The notes: generated by a model not told the origin, from the sequence alone. DNA of 64,000 bases from Thermoplasmata archaeon (GCA_021817605.1 JAKAUN010000006.1:1-64000); one strand, 5' to 3'; shown: positions 6,625-15,244, numbered from the stretch's first letter. Numbers and translations: made by a program.

Positions 6625-7561
6625 GCAGCTCGCGGGTGAGGTGGAGCGCCTCGGCCCTGGGGCGCTGCCAGAGGTTGCGTCCGAAGATGATGCCGGTGGC
6701 CCCCGCGTCCATCGACGAGCGGACCTTGCGCAGCAGCTCGCTGTCGCCTACCTTCTCTCCGCCCGAGACGAGGACGAGGGTTCGTCCCGCGCTCTGCACG
6801 ACCTTGTGGAACGCCTCGTCCGGGGAAAGCTTGAGGGCGTTGTAGGGCGCCGGGCTCTGGGCGTCGCTCTCGGAGGCGACAGGATAGTTCACCTTGACGA
6901 TGTCCGCGCCGAGCTCGAGGGCGACGCGCGCCGCGTAGTCGACCGCGTAGAGGCTCTCGCGGCCCCCCTTCTTGGAGATCGCCTCGCCCCGGGGATACGC
7001 CCAGACGATGAGCGGCATGCCAAAACGCTCCGCGTCCCGTCGCACGTCGACGAACTGGCGGAAGTCCCGGTCCTGCGCGGGCGAGCCGACGTAGATCGTG
7101 TAGCCGACCGCCTCCGCCCCGAGACGGACCGCGTCCTCGACCGTGCCGGTCAGGGGGGAGAACGCCTGGGCATCCGGCGGCACGGAGGTCTTGCCGTTGA
7201 GCTTGAGGATGAGCGGGACCTCCCCCGCGAACTCGTGGAAATACTTCTCGGCGAGCCCGATGTGCAGCGCGATGGCGCTGAAGTTTCCCTCGCGCGCGAG
7301 CTCGTACTGGTAGCGCGGGTCGAGCGAGTCGGGATTGGCGAAGAAGTCTACCGGCCCGTGCTCGAGCCCCTGGTCGATCGGCAGGACCAACAGGGTGCCG
7401 CCCCCGGGGCCGTGGTCGTAGAGCAGCCGGCGGAGACGGGCCTTCTTCCCTGGGGAGAGGCCGAGGGAGGCGAGGGCCGGGCGCGGCACACGGGAGCCCG
7501 GGACCGCGCGAGAGCCCGGGCCCGCTCCCGCCGGCGCAGTGCGGGCGTCCGGCTCGCTCAT
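6587..7561 (-). CDS. Archaeal class I fructose-bisphosphate aldolase (DhnA family)
   Basis: A cytoplasmic enzyme of glycolysis/gluconeogenesis that interconverts fructose 1,6-bisphosphate and two triose phosphates by a Schiff-base lysine. The family pattern is clear: LLVLPIDQGLEHGPVDFF, LHIGLAEKYF, LILKLNGKTS, VGYTIYVGSP, VWAYPRGEAI, ADIVKVNYP, VLVSGGEKV and GATGIIFGRNLWQRP. The lysine in VKVNYP is the expected Schiff-base residue. The length of 324 residues includes an Ala/Pro/Gly-rich N-terminus of about 30. A TATA-like GATTTAAC lies about 30 bp upstream of the start. Confidence 0.92.
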   Translation of the reverse strand: MSEPDARTAPAGAGPGSRAVPGSRVPRPALASLGLSPGKKARLRRLLYDHGPGGGTLLVLPIDQGLEHGPVDFFANPDSLDPRYQYELAREGNFSAIALHIGLAEKYFHEFAGEVPLILKLNGKTSVPPDAQAFSPLTGTVEDAVRLGAEAVGYTIYVGSPAQDRDFRQFVDVRRDAERFGMPLIVWAYPRGEAISKKGGRESLYAVDYAARVALELGADIVKVNYPVASESDAQSPAPYNALKLSPDEAFHKVVQSAGRTLVLVSGGEKVGDSELLRKVRSSMDAGATGIIFGRNLWQRPRAEALHLTRELHAIFRQYAQPPG

Positions 7562-7668
7562 GGCACCGGTTCGATCCGAGTGGGTCTTGCGATTTAACGG
7601 TTGGTGCTGCTCGGGCGCTGGCCACGCTTTATCGCCCCCGGGTAGTGTAGCCCTTCCGCGCGGCCAAG

Positions 7669-8568
7669 GTGGCCGACGCCCCGATGCGGACCCAGGTAGT
7701 ACTCCTCACCACGCTCGTCCTCAACGCCGTTCTCTTCGCCCTCAACCTCGCGGTCGCTCTGGTTTCGGGGAGCCGCACGGTCCTCTCCCAGGCGATCCTC
7801 GCGGCGACGGACCTCATCGGCAGCGCGCTCTTGCTAGGGGGGCTCTACCTCTCGCGCAGGCCGGCGGACTTCGAGCACCCGTTCGGTTTCGGCAAGGAGC
7901 GGTTCTTCTGGGCGTTCGTCTCGATCGTGGTGACGTTCACGACGGCGGGGATCCTCGCGCTCATCACCGGCGTCGACCAGCTGCTGGACCCCCACCGCGT
8001 CACCCACCTTCCTCTCGGCATCGCCGTCGTGGGCGCTACGCTCGGAGCGAGCGGCATCGGCATCTTCGTCACGCTGCGCGAGCTCCGGCTCGACCGGCAG
8101 ACGATCTTCGGTCTCCTCGCCTCCTCGCACCAGGGGCTTAAGTCCGTCTTCTACCAGGACCTCGTCGCGATCGTCGCCGCGCTGGTCGCGCTCCTCGGCC
8201 TGTTCGCCGTCTACCGCACGGACGATCCCGTGATCGACGGGGCCGTCGCCGTCTTCGAGGGCCTCCTCCTGGCGGCCAGCGGCTTCGTCCTCTCGTCCGA
8301 AAGCCGTGAGTACCTCATCGGGCGGGCTGTCTCACCGGCGGTCGCACGAAGCATGCTGGGGCTGGTCGAGCGCAACCCGCGGGTCGCACGCGTGCGCACC
8401 ATGCAGTCGATGCAGCTCGGCCCGGAGGACGCGCTGCTTGCCCTGAGGATCAACTTCCAGGACGGGCTCACCACCGACCAGATCGAAACGACGATCGACC
8501 AGGTCTCGACCTCGCTTCGCGCGGCCTACCCCAACCTGCGCCACATCATCATCGAACCGGAATCGTAG
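7669..8568 (+). CDS. Cation diffusion facilitator (CDF) family metal transporter
   Basis: A 299-residue membrane protein with about six helices in the first 210 residues and a soluble C-terminal domain of about 85 residues. Diagnostic are the HPFGFGKERFFW motif after TM2, the TM2 segment SQAILAATDLIGS and the TM5 segment SVFYQDLVAI with the metal-site aspartate. Such proteins export Zn, Fe or other divalent cations against protons. The usual histidine partner in TM2 is replaced by serine, so metal choice is uncertain. It starts at a GTG and overlaps the convergent MFS gene by 20 bp. Confidence 0.85.
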   Translation: MADAPMRTQVVLLTTLVLNAVLFALNLAVALVSGSRTVLSQAILAATDLIGSALLLGGLYLSRRPADFEHPFGFGKERFFWAFVSIVVTFTTAGILALITGVDQLLDPHRVTHLPLGIAVVGATLGASGIGIFVTLRELRLDRQTIFGLLASSHQGLKSVFYQDLVAIVAALVALLGLFAVYRTDDPVIDGAVAVFEGLLLAASGFVLSSESREYLIGRAVSPAVARSMLGLVERNPRVARVRTMQSMQLGPEDALLALRINFQDGLTTDQIETTIDQVSTSLRAAYPNLRHIIIEPES

Positions 8569-9778
8569 CGCGGGCCACCTCCCTCCACCGTAGGGCGGTA
8601 AGGAGGCCCAGGATCCCCGCGATCGATCCGAAGTAGAGGTAGAGCCCGGGGGTCCCGAACCGCGCGACCAGGCCGGTCGAGGCGATCAGTCCGACGAACA
8701 TCCCGAGCGAGATCGTGAGCGAGTAGATGGCCATCGTCGTCGCCCGGCTGAGCTCGACCGTGAGGTCTGCGAGGGCGGCGAGGGCGGCCGGGCCGTAAGC
8801 TAGGGCAAGGAGGATGCTCGCGCCGATGCCGGCGACCAGCACCCAGTGGAAGCCAAAGGCGGCGAGCAGGCTCGCAAAGAGCATCGTGAGGATGAACCCG
8901 ACGGCTCCGGCCGTCATCATGCGGGTGCGTCCGAGGCGGTCGGCCATTCGGCCGAAGAGCGGCTGGCTCACGACCAAGAGCGCCCCCCCGCCTCCGACAG
9001 CGAGGGCAAGGTAGCTCGTCCGGATCCCGAGGGCGGAAGCCGACGGGCCGAGGAAGACGAGCGCCGTGCCGACCAAGGCGTAGATGACCAGCCAGGGGAG
9101 CGTGACGACCAGCACCGTCGAGCGGAAGGCGCTGCGAACGACCCGGCGGAAGGAGAAGGCGGTCGGACGGTGCGGACGTCGCTCCCCTCGCGAGAGCAGC
9201 CCGGCGGTCAGCAGCCCGACAAGCAGCGCGGCCGCTCCGGCGAGGAAGACCGACCCGAGCTGCGCGTTCGGCATCAGGTCCTCGAGGCCGAGGCCGAAGG
9301 CGAACCCCGAGACCCAGCCGAAGAGGTTCATCGCGTCGAACCGGCCCATCTCGTAGCCGCGCTCCCCCGCCCCGGAGTGCTCGGCGACGACCGCGAGGCT
9401 GGCGGCGAGGATGGCGCCGCTCGCGATCCCGAAGGTGAGGTTCGCCACCCCGAGCGTAAGCAGCTGACGGCCGCTCGCCACGACGGCGAGGACGACCGCC
9501 GCACCTCCCATGCCCGCGAAGAGCACCGGGAAACGCCCCCAGCGGTCGGCGGCAGCCCCGCTGAAGAGGACGGTCGTGAACTCCCCGATCGGGGCGAGGG
9601 CACTCACCCAGCCCGCGGTGCCGACGTCCCCGCCGCTGAGACCCGCCGACCGTCCTGCGATGTAGCTCGCGAAGACGGCGACGGTGATGCCGAAGGCGAA
9701 CCGGATGAAGAAGGTCGCCACGAAGACGGCACGGAGCGGGGCCTCGGGGGAAGCCGCCCCGGGCCCGGGCTCGCCCAC
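8549..9778 (-). CDS. Major facilitator superfamily transporter
   Basis: A 409-residue protein with about 12 predicted membrane helices. The loop after TM2 contains FSGAAADRWGRFPVL, the MFS signature D-R-x-G-R. The equivalent loop in the second half is FGRMADRLGRTRMM. The duplicated motif confirms the 6+6 architecture. The transported substrate cannot be deduced; drug or metabolite efflux is common in this fold. It starts at GTG and is followed 10 bp later by the VOC gene's stop codon, so the genes VOC then MFS may share a transcript only if read through. Confidence 0.85.
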   Translation of the reverse strand: MGEPGPGAASPEAPLRAVFVATFFIRFAFGITVAVFASYIAGRSAGLSGGDVGTAGWVSALAPIGEFTTVLFSGAAADRWGRFPVLFAGMGGAAVVLAVVASGRQLLTLGVANLTFGIASGAILAASLAVVAEHSGAGERGYEMGRFDAMNLFGWVSGFAFGLGLEDLMPNAQLGSVFLAGAAALLVGLLTAGLLSRGERRPHRPTAFSFRRVVRSAFRSTVLVVTLPWLVIYALVGTALVFLGPSASALGIRTSYLALAVGGGGALLVVSQPLFGRMADRLGRTRMMTAGAVGFILTMLFASLLAAFGFHWVLVAGIGASILLALAYGPAALAALADLTVELSRATTMAIYSLTISLGMFVGLIASTGLVARFGTPGLYLYFGSIAGILGLLTALRWREVARATIPVR

Positions 9779-9788
9779 GTCTCTTGCC

Positions 9789-10178
9789 TCAGGCCGAGCG
9801 CGGGGGATGCTCGATGAGCTCGATCCAGACGTCGTTGGGGTCGAGGACGAAGGCGATGCGTCCCGAGCCCCCCGCGAGGCGGAACGGCTCCTTGGCGACC
9901 CTCACGCCGCGGGCGCGGACCTCCTTGAGGACCGCATCCAGGTCCGCCACCTCGAACGCCAGGTGGTCGAGCTGCTCGCCCGCCTCCACCGTCTCCTTGC
10001 CCTCCCAGTGGGTGAGCTCGAGGCGCGCCCCGCTCTCCGGGTCGCGGACGAAGGCGATCTCCGCGTGGTTCTCGGGGATCGGCCGACGTCGCTCGAACTC
10101 GAGGCCGAGGACCTCGGTGTAGAACGCGAGGCTCGCGTCCATCTGGCGCACCGTGATCGACGTATGGAGGAACCTCAT
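9789..10178 (-). CDS. Glyoxalase I-like / VOC superfamily protein
   Basis: A 129-residue protein with the paired beta-alpha-beta-beta-beta modules of the vicinal oxygen chelate fold. It opens MRFLHTSITVRQMDASLAFYTEVLGLE and later has RLELTHWEG, QLDHLAFEV and WIELIEH. The likely metal ligands are H5, the E of LELTHWE, H71/H72 and the E of WIELIEH, as in lactoylglutathione lyases. It is close to glyoxalase I in length and layout, but archaea lack glutathione, so the natural substrate is open. A TATA-like CTTTAGTA lies about 33 bp upstream. Confidence 0.82.
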   Translation of the reverse strand: MRFLHTSITVRQMDASLAFYTEVLGLEFERRRPIPENHAEIAFVRDPESGARLELTHWEGKETVEAGEQLDHLAFEVADLDAVLKEVRARGVRVAKEPFRLAGGSGRIAFVLDPNDVWIELIEHPPRSA

Positions 10179-10226
10179 CGACCTTCGTTCCCCCCATCGG
10201 GACGGCTACTAAAGACGGTCGCCGTC

Positions 10227-11957
10227 CTACGGGTGGCCGAAGACCACACGCACCGGACCGTCGGTCTCCTTCGTGCCGGAGTCGACACGGACGAAGCCGA
10301 CGCGTTCGAACTGGAAGATGTCCCGGGCCCGCGCTGCGGCGAGGCTCTGTTCGGCGAGGCCCGTGAGGTGGCTGCCGTCGACGCCGAGGAGGTCGACGGG
10401 CACGGCGTTCTGCGCCCCGACCCACTGCAGACGCGGGATGCGACGATTCTCCCGGTCGACGAACTGCGCCCGAAGCGCTCCGTCTTCGGAGGGGGCGCTG
10501 TCGGTCAGCCGGACGTTGAGGAGGTCCTTGAGCCGGATCTCCGTGCCCAGGTGCGCGAGCACGTCGGCGCGCGCGAGGTAGAACGAGGGGCCCGCGGCCA
10601 CGGTCCGCTGGCCCATGTCGGGTCGGTCCGGATGGTTCGGCAGGGAGATCTCGTGAAGCCCCGCGGGATAGTCCTTGATGTCCAGGCGGACCGGGTCGGA
10701 GACGAAGGCCCGACGCGGCGTGCTCGCGTCGATGCGCTTTCGGTTCTCTGCGTAGAGCGTCTCGGCGGCGACGTCGATGTCGGAGAGGGAGAGCCCGAAG
10801 GAGAGGATGAACGACCGCAGCGCGTCCATCGAGATCCCGCGACGGTCGAGGGAGCGTAGCGACCAGGTACGAGGATCGGCCCATCCGTCGTAGAGCCCGG
10901 AGCGCACCTCGCGGTTCGTCTTGCTCTTGGCGACCTTGGCCTCCCGCACCCTGAGGAGCCCCCAGTGGAGGAACGGCGGCCCGCTCACTCCGAGCAGGTC
11001 CCAGACGTAGCGCTGCATCCGGTCCTCGATGACGAGCTCCTTGCCGCGTAGGACGTGCGTGACCCCGAGTTCCACGTCATCCACCGCCCAGGAGAACTCG
11101 AGGAGGGGCCAGACGCGGTACTTCCGGCCGACACGGGGATGCTCGAGGTCGCTGATGCGAAAGAGGACGCGGTCGCGGAAAGCCGGGTCGGGCTCGGCGA
11201 GGTCGGTCCGCAGCCGCAGCACGGCCTCGCCCGGCGCGTAGCCACCCGAGAGCATCTTCTCCCACTCGTCCAGCGTCTCTCCCGAGGCCTGGGTGCGCTC
11301 GGCGCAGGCTCTCCCGGCCGCTCGGTTCTCGCGAAGGAGATCGGCCGGACACCGGCAGACGTAGGCACCGCCCTTGTCGATCACCCGCCGGGCCCAGGCG
11401 TAGTGGGCGGCAAGGCGGTCGGACTTGTAGTACACCGCGTCCGGCCGCACGCCGGCGAGGTCGCAGTCACCGAGGATGAGGTCATAGAACTCGGGTTCGA
11501 CGCGCTTCTCCTCCGAGCCGATCGTGTCGTCGAAGACGAGCAGGAGCTTGCCCTGGTAGCGCTCGCGGTAGTGCTCTTGGGCGTAGAGGAGGCGTCCGTG
11601 GCCGATATGCAATACCCCGTTGGGGAACGGGGCCATCCGCAGGACGACCTTTCCGACCGACGCTCCGGGGAGGTCCGGGAACCCCCCTCCTTCGGAGCGC
11701 ACGGGGACCGCTCGCGAGAGCTCCGCGCCCCCCAGCACGTCCAGGCGGTCGGAGAGCTCAGCGGAGGGGAGTCCCCGGATCTCGGCGACGATCGACGAGA
11801 CGAGGGTGCGGACCTCCTCGGCGCGCGGCCGCAGCGACGGGTCGGTCGCCAGGAGCCGTGCGACGATCGGTCCGGCCCGGGCTTCTCCTTCGTGTTCGAG
11901 GGCGTTCTCGAGCGCGACGCGTCGCGCGCGCAGCTCGACCTCCGAGGAGAGGGTCAC
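10227..11957 (-). CDS. gltX: Glutamyl-tRNA synthetase, archaeal type
   Basis: It charges tRNA-Glu, and probably tRNA-Gln for amidation. The class I catalytic core has MAPFPNGVLHIGHG (HIGH at 117-120), FDDTIGSEEKRVEPEFYD, SWAVDDVELGVTHVLRGKE and the KMSKS-equivalent VAKSKTNR. A beta-barrel anticodon domain, as in eukaryotic-type GlnRS/GluRS, follows from about residue 420. Start choice: a frame open to 12065 overlaps the upstream gene, but a TATA box (CTATAAC) lies 28 bp before the GTG at 11957. This gives a 576-residue protein of normal archaeal length. Confidence 0.93.
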   Translation of the reverse strand: MTLSSEVELRARRVALENALEHEGEARAGPIVARLLATDPSLRPRAEEVRTLVSSIVAEIRGLPSAELSDRLDVLGGAELSRAVPVRSEGGGFPDLPGASVGKVVLRMAPFPNGVLHIGHGRLLYAQEHYRERYQGKLLLVFDDTIGSEEKRVEPEFYDLILGDCDLAGVRPDAVYYKSDRLAAHYAWARRVIDKGGAYVCRCPADLLRENRAAGRACAERTQASGETLDEWEKMLSGGYAPGEAVLRLRTDLAEPDPAFRDRVLFRISDLEHPRVGRKYRVWPLLEFSWAVDDVELGVTHVLRGKELVIEDRMQRYVWDLLGVSGPPFLHWGLLRVREAKVAKSKTNREVRSGLYDGWADPRTWSLRSLDRRGISMDALRSFILSFGLSLSDIDVAAETLYAENRKRIDASTPRRAFVSDPVRLDIKDYPAGLHEISLPNHPDRPDMGQRTVAAGPSFYLARADVLAHLGTEIRLKDLLNVRLTDSAPSEDGALRAQFVDRENRRIPRLQWVGAQNAVPVDLLGVDGSHLTGLAEQSLAAARARDIFQFERVGFVRVDSGTKETDGPVRVVFGHP

Positions 11958-11977
11958 GTCCCGCCGACCCAGGGTCG

Positions 11978-11986
11978 GGTTATAGA
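11978..11986 (-). promoter_or_regulatory. TATA box that fixes the gltX start
   Basis: TCTATAACC on the minus strand sits about 28 bp upstream of GTG 11957 and overlaps the stop region of the preceding gene. It supports a leaderless gltX transcript. Confidence 0.6.
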
Positions 11987-12789
11987 GGTTCGTGGGCCGA
12001 AGGCGGGAGCCCGCCTGCGGAGCCGCGTCGGTTCTTCGGAAGGGCCTGGTCGAGCGCCTCGGCAAGGGTGATCTCGCCGCGCAGCACCCGCTGGGCGCTC
12101 GTGCGGGAGATGGTGACGCGTCCGCCGCTACCCTCCCGACTAAGCCGCTGGAGGTTGGCGACCTCGCCCGCGGTGGCAGCCACGGGAAGCGGGTCGCGCA
12201 CGGGAGCGCCTCGCGTTTCGGCGATCTTGTGAGCTGCCGCTCCGTCTCGGGGACGGCGGCGACCCCGGGGGGTCGTGCAGTTCTCGTTCACCATCTCGAC
12301 CGACCGATGCCGGGCGAGAAGGGCGTTGACGATGCGGTTGCGCGCCAGAGGGTCGCCCGAGCCGACCCGGAAGAGGATGGCACGCGACTCGAACCGGTGC
12401 CGGAGCTGGGCGGCAAAGACGGCCGCTCCCTCCGGCGCGTCCAGGTTGCCCTCTCCGACACACTCGGAGCCTTCCAGGACCGCGTAGCCCGGGCGTGGGC
12501 CCGGGTCGATGCCGACGACCAGCTCGCCGCTCGACGCGGACGGCGTGAGAGCCCGGGCCACGGCGACGCCGAGGGCTCGACGATCCCCTCCTTCGGTCAC
12601 CTCCAGCACCCTCGGATGCGCGATGGCGCCCGCCTCCGCGGTCGAGGTGAGCACCACGGCCACGGTCTCGGGGATCCGCTCGCCGGGAAGAAGGCTGACC
12701 GCCGACCAGCGTCGCTCCCGAAGGAATCCCGCGAGCTCGTGGTAGAGGCTCGGGTCTCGGGTGACGATCGCAACCGAGCGGTGTCTCAA
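11980..12789 (-). CDS. Conserved archaeal protein with a RuvC/RNase H-like core
   Basis: A protein of about 269 residues from a TTG start. An N-terminal alpha/beta segment (VAIVTRDPSLYHELAGFL) is followed by a LVVGIDPGPRPGYAVLEG motif typical of RuvC-type RNase H folds. Later come AILFRVGSGDPLARNRIVNALL and VEMVNENCTTP. The C-terminus has an HTH-like ISRTSAQRVLRGEITLAEAL. Function is unknown; nuclease or nucleic-acid binding is an inference from the fold. The TTG is chosen because a TATA element (GATAAATCC) lies 28 bp upstream, and the longer frame would run into the divergent promoter. Confidence 0.6.
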   Translation of the reverse strand: MRHRSVAIVTRDPSLYHELAGFLRERRWSAVSLLPGERIPETVAVVLTSTAEAGAIAHPRVLEVTEGGDRRALGVAVARALTPSASSGELVVGIDPGPRPGYAVLEGSECVGEGNLDAPEGAAVFAAQLRHRFESRAILFRVGSGDPLARNRIVNALLARHRSVEMVNENCTTPRGRRRPRDGAAAHKIAETRGAPVRDPLPVAATAGEVANLQRLSREGSGGRVTISRTSAQRVLRGEITLAEALDQALPKNRRGSAGGLPPSAHEPL

Positions 12790-12832
12790 CGTCCCCCGAC
12801 GGGGGTAAGTAGGATTTATCCCTACGGGGTTC

Positions 12833-13159
12833 GTGCCCGTTTGCCAGCATTGCGGCGAGCCCGCCTCCGAGGGGGCTCTTTTCTGCGGCAAGTGCGGCTA
12901 CACCCTCCCGCAGGCTCTTGGTCCCGCGCCGTCGCTCCCGGCGGCCGCCCCGGCGGGGCCCCCTGCCCCTCCCCGGACGCCGTCCATCCCCTGGGGACCG
13001 GTCGTCCCTCCCGGGGCGTACGCCACCCCCATCGACGCCGTCCCGGGCGCGGTCGGAGCCATCCCGGCCCCGTCCCCTGCCAAGTACTGCGTTCGCTGCG
13101 CGGCGCTCATCTCGAGCGCGGCGGTATACTGCCCGGTATGCCAGCAACCCCAGCCGTGA
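12833..13159 (+). CDS. Double zinc-ribbon protein
   Basis: A 108-residue protein with a zinc ribbon at each end: CQHCG...FCGKCG at residues 4-22 and YCVRC...YCPVC at about 85-104. The two are joined by a Pro/Ala-rich linker of about 60 residues. Two C-x2-C pairs per ribbon can each bind one zinc. Such proteins often act as adaptors or nucleic-acid binders; no specific role is visible. It begins at GTG, divergent from the RNase H-like gene, with the near-palindrome GGATTTATCC between them. Its stop overlaps the rnp4 coding region. Confidence 0.75.
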   Translation: MPVCQHCGEPASEGALFCGKCGYTLPQALGPAPSLPAAAPAGPPAPPRTPSIPWGPVVPPGAYATPIDAVPGAVGAIPAPSPAKYCVRCAALISSAAVYCPVCQQPQP

Positions 13160-13608
13160 GAGGAGGGGGCCGCCGCGGCCGGCGCACCTCCGAGATGGTC
13201 CGTATCGCCCGCGAACGGATCGACGATCTGTTCGCCTTGGCAGAAGAGGAGGCGACGACCCAGAGGACGCCCCTAGCGGATCGGTACATCGTTCTGGCCC
13301 GCCGCATCGGGATGCGCTACAATGTTCGGCTCCTGCCGGAGTATTCCGAGCTCTACTGCCGGGGGTGCTCGACCTTCTGGGTCGAGGGGAGGACGGTGCG
13401 CACCCGCTTGCGCTCGGGCCATCGGGTCCGGTCGTGCCTCGTCTGCGGCCGGGCCCGCCGTGTACCCTTCCGGCGGGGACGTCGGGGACCTCTCGGCCGG
13501 CCTTGGGAGGCGCCTTCGGCCGCCCTGCGCGAGGACGAGGCTCTCGCCGGTCAGGTCGAGCCTCCCTTGTCACGCTCCCTCCCGGAGCCTGAAAGCGAAG
13601 AGGATTAA
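13138..13608 (+). CDS. rnp4: Ribonuclease P protein component 4 (Rpr2/Rnp4)
   Basis: A protein subunit of the archaeal RNase P ribonucleoprotein that matures tRNA 5' ends. The family core is clear: MVRIARERIDDLFALAEEEA, LADRYIVLARRIGMRYNVRLL, the first zinc pair CRGC, and SCLVCGRARRVPFRR with the second. Residues after about 120 are a variable Pro/Glu-rich tail. Two starts are possible: ATG 13138, or GTG 13156, which overlaps the preceding stop as GTGA and suggests translational coupling. The neighbouring tRNA genes fit the role. Confidence 0.9.
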   Translation: MPATPAVRGGGRRGRRTSEMVRIARERIDDLFALAEEEATTQRTPLADRYIVLARRIGMRYNVRLLPEYSELYCRGCSTFWVEGRTVRTRLRSGHRVRSCLVCGRARRVPFRRGRRGPLGRPWEAPSAALREDEALAGQVEPPLSRSLPEPESEED

Positions 13609-13633
13609 CCCGGAACAGCTCCGGGTCCTCCGC

Positions 13634-13716
13634 GCCGGGGTGGCCGAGCGGCCAAAGGCGGCAGACTCAAGATCTGCTCTCGCAGGAGTTCCCAGGTTCG
13701 AATCCTGGCCCCGGCA
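13634..13716 (+). tRNA. tRNA-Leu (anticodon CAA)
   Basis: A class II tRNA of 83 nt: acceptor GCCGGGG / CCCCGGC with discriminator A, anticodon arm GCAGA-CTCAAGA-TCTGC, long variable arm, and T arm CCAGG-TTCGAAT-CCTGG. No intron is needed, unlike tRNA-Leu(TAG) at 4843. No encoded CCA. Confidence 0.95.
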
Positions 13717-13821
13717 GGCCTCCGACCGGTCGAGACTCCGGCCGTGAGAAGCGCACCCTGCGATGGCTCCGAGAGGAGCCGCGGCGGTTCGGATCTCCCT
13801 TCGCTCCCCGGTTGCTCCGGA

Positions 13822-14091
13822 TCAGATCCCGTACGCCTCGTCGTGGTGCGCGAGACGCAGCAATCTCACCGTGCTGCGACGGATGTCGGGCTCGAAAAGG
13901 AGCACGAACGAGCCGCCGACGTGGACACGACGGACGCCCTGGAGCGGGGCTCGCAGAGGTTTGTAGTGGAGAGGGGCTTCCCGAACCTGCGCGATCTTGG
14001 CATCGACCGCGTGTCGGAGACCTGCGTTCCGACCGCACAGCCTCCGGTAGTCCTGCTCGAACTCGACCGAGACCTCGAGGCCCCAGCTCAC
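13822..14091 (-). CDS. RelE/ParE-family toxin
   Basis: An 89-residue protein with the RelE fold pattern: EVSVEFEQDYRRL helix, a second helix HAVDAKIAQVREAP, LRAPLQGVRRVHVGGSFVLLFEPD and a C-terminal TVRLLRLAHHDEAYG strand. Such toxins usually cleave mRNA on the ribosome or poison gyrase. The GTG start overlaps the antitoxin's stop (GTGA), the standard coupled arrangement. RelE-like rather than ParE-like is suggested by the LRLAHHDEAYG ending, but not certain. Confidence 0.8.
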   Translation of the reverse strand: MSWGLEVSVEFEQDYRRLCGRNAGLRHAVDAKIAQVREAPLHYKPLRAPLQGVRRVHVGGSFVLLFEPDIRRSTVRLLRLAHHDEAYGI

Positions 14092-14324
14092 TTCGGAGCC
14101 TCCAGCAGTTCCGCTGGCGACCGGATCGCTCGGAAGGGTCCGCGTCGAACTCGCTGGAGGCCCTCCACGAACTCGGGCCGAAGGGCCGGGTCCAGGATCG
14201 TCTCCTCATAGGCCGCCACGATGGCTTCGATGGCCTCGGTCTTTCCGCGAAGTCCATCTCGGGCTTTGACGATGTTTACAATCCGGTTGGCGTGCTCCGA
14301 GAGGTCGACCACTGCCTTCGGCAT
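14088..14324 (-). CDS. DUF2683-like ribbon-helix-helix antitoxin
   Basis: A 78-residue protein. It has an N-terminal strand KAVVDLSEHANRIVNIVKA and a helix pair GKTEAIEAIVAAYEE, as in ribbon-helix-helix DNA-binding antitoxins of the archaeal DUF2683 group. The C-terminal half (about residues 45-78) would wrap the toxin. It is upstream of the RelE-like gene and overlaps it by 4 bp. Autorepression at the A/T-rich region just upstream is expected from the family. Confidence 0.75.
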   Translation of the reverse strand: MPKAVVDLSEHANRIVNIVKARDGLRGKTEAIEAIVAAYEETILDPALRPEFVEGLQRVRRGPFRAIRSPAELLEAPK

Positions 14325-14336
14325 AGCTTCGAATTA

Positions 14337-14361
14337 CATGATATATCTCTGAGCTATAAGG
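14337..14361 (-). promoter_or_regulatory. Promoter/operator of the toxin-antitoxin operon
   Basis: A TATA box (CTTATAGC) is centred about 32 bp before the antitoxin ATG. Between it and the start lies GATATATC, a perfect 8-bp palindrome, where a ribbon-helix-helix repressor could bind. These are among the few A/T-rich bases in the area. The following stretch, 14362-14670, contains nothing I can assign. Confidence 0.5.
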
Positions 14362-14670
14362 TCGTTCCTCTCGAACGAGATCTTGGACGGCCCCGAGGCC
14401 CCCCGTCGAGAGTTCGCCCATCACGCGCGGGCGAGATCCCGGGGCAGAGACGGAGCTGACAGACTCCCCCGGAGTCCCGGCATCGAAATTTCGGCCCTTG
14501 CGTGGCCCCGGCACCCGAACCTTTCGCTCCTGCGGGCGCGAAGAGAGCGAACGCGCAGAGATTCTTTCCCGGCCCGAGAAGGGTGAAATCCCCACGGCGG
14601 GGGGTCTCCTCCGCGGCGGAGCAGAGGCGCCCGGTACCGCTACTGTAGGCGTTCAGCGGAGCGGTCCGTC

Positions 14671-15237
14671 TCATGGAGGGGCGAACGGCGGGTCACCCTT
14701 CCCTCGCAACGCCTCACGGACGACCTCGGGGAAGCTGACTTTTCGGATTCGCCATGTCCGGTAGGTCGACCTCAGGCGCTCGAGCACCCACGCGTCGCGC
14801 CAGGACCGGCGGCCACCGCGGATCGTCCAATGTAGCACGCCCGGCCTCGCATGGTTCTCTGCCGGGTCGTCGTGCCACGCGACACCGTGCCTGCGGAGGA
14901 ACGGGAATCCCATCGCGCCCCTCGACCCGAGAAGATGCGGGATCCGAGAGGCGTCCCGGTGACGGAGCCGATCGAGGATCGCTCGCCGCTCGTCGTGCGA
15001 GGAAAGCAATTCGCCCAGCCGGTGCGGGCCGAGTGCTTCCACGAGGTCGGAAGAGCGGAGGTCGTCCTCGCATCGCGAGGGCGCGAGCCACGGGAAAGCG
15101 CCTGCGGCGCAGAAGAATCCGGGGCACGTCGGTTCACAGAGGTGGCAGGCCGCCCGGTCGGAGGAGCTCTCCTCGCCCGCGCGGGTAGCCAGGGCAGGAC
15201 CCGAGCGCGGCGTGGCAGGCGGGGGTCGGGGGGCGTC
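14671..15237 (-). CDS. Hypothetical protein with a cysteine cluster; start unresolved
   Basis: The frame has coding-type codon use up to the end of the radical SAM gene. It contains CHLCEPTCPGFFC (C-x2-C-x3-C-x4-C), then SSHDERRAILDRLRHRDAS, GFPFLRRHGVAWHDDP, VLHWTIRGGRRSWRDAWVLERL and SFPEVVREALRGKG. No ATG, GTG or TTG exists in frame upstream of GTG 15042, yet the cysteine segment upstream of that codon also looks coding. A CTG near 15192 or a frameshift from the radical SAM gene could explain it. The conservative product is 124 residues from 15042. Family unknown. Confidence 0.5.
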   Translation of the reverse strand, partial: DAPRPPPATPRSGPALATRAGEESSSDRAACHLCEPTCPGFFCAAGAFPWLAPSRCEDDLRSSDLVEALGPHRLGELLSSHDERRAILDRLRHRDASRIPHLLGSRGAMGFPFLRRHGVAWHDDPAENHARPGVLHWTIRGGRRSWRDAWVLERLRSTYRTWRIRKVSFPEVVREALRGKGDPPFAPP

Positions 15238-15244
15238 GGGCGCG

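Noticed and set aside
11992-12832. N-terminal extension of the Rnp4 frame
   Set aside because: It overlaps the RNase H-like gene on the opposite strand and has no similarity to Rnp4. The conserved part starts only near 13193.
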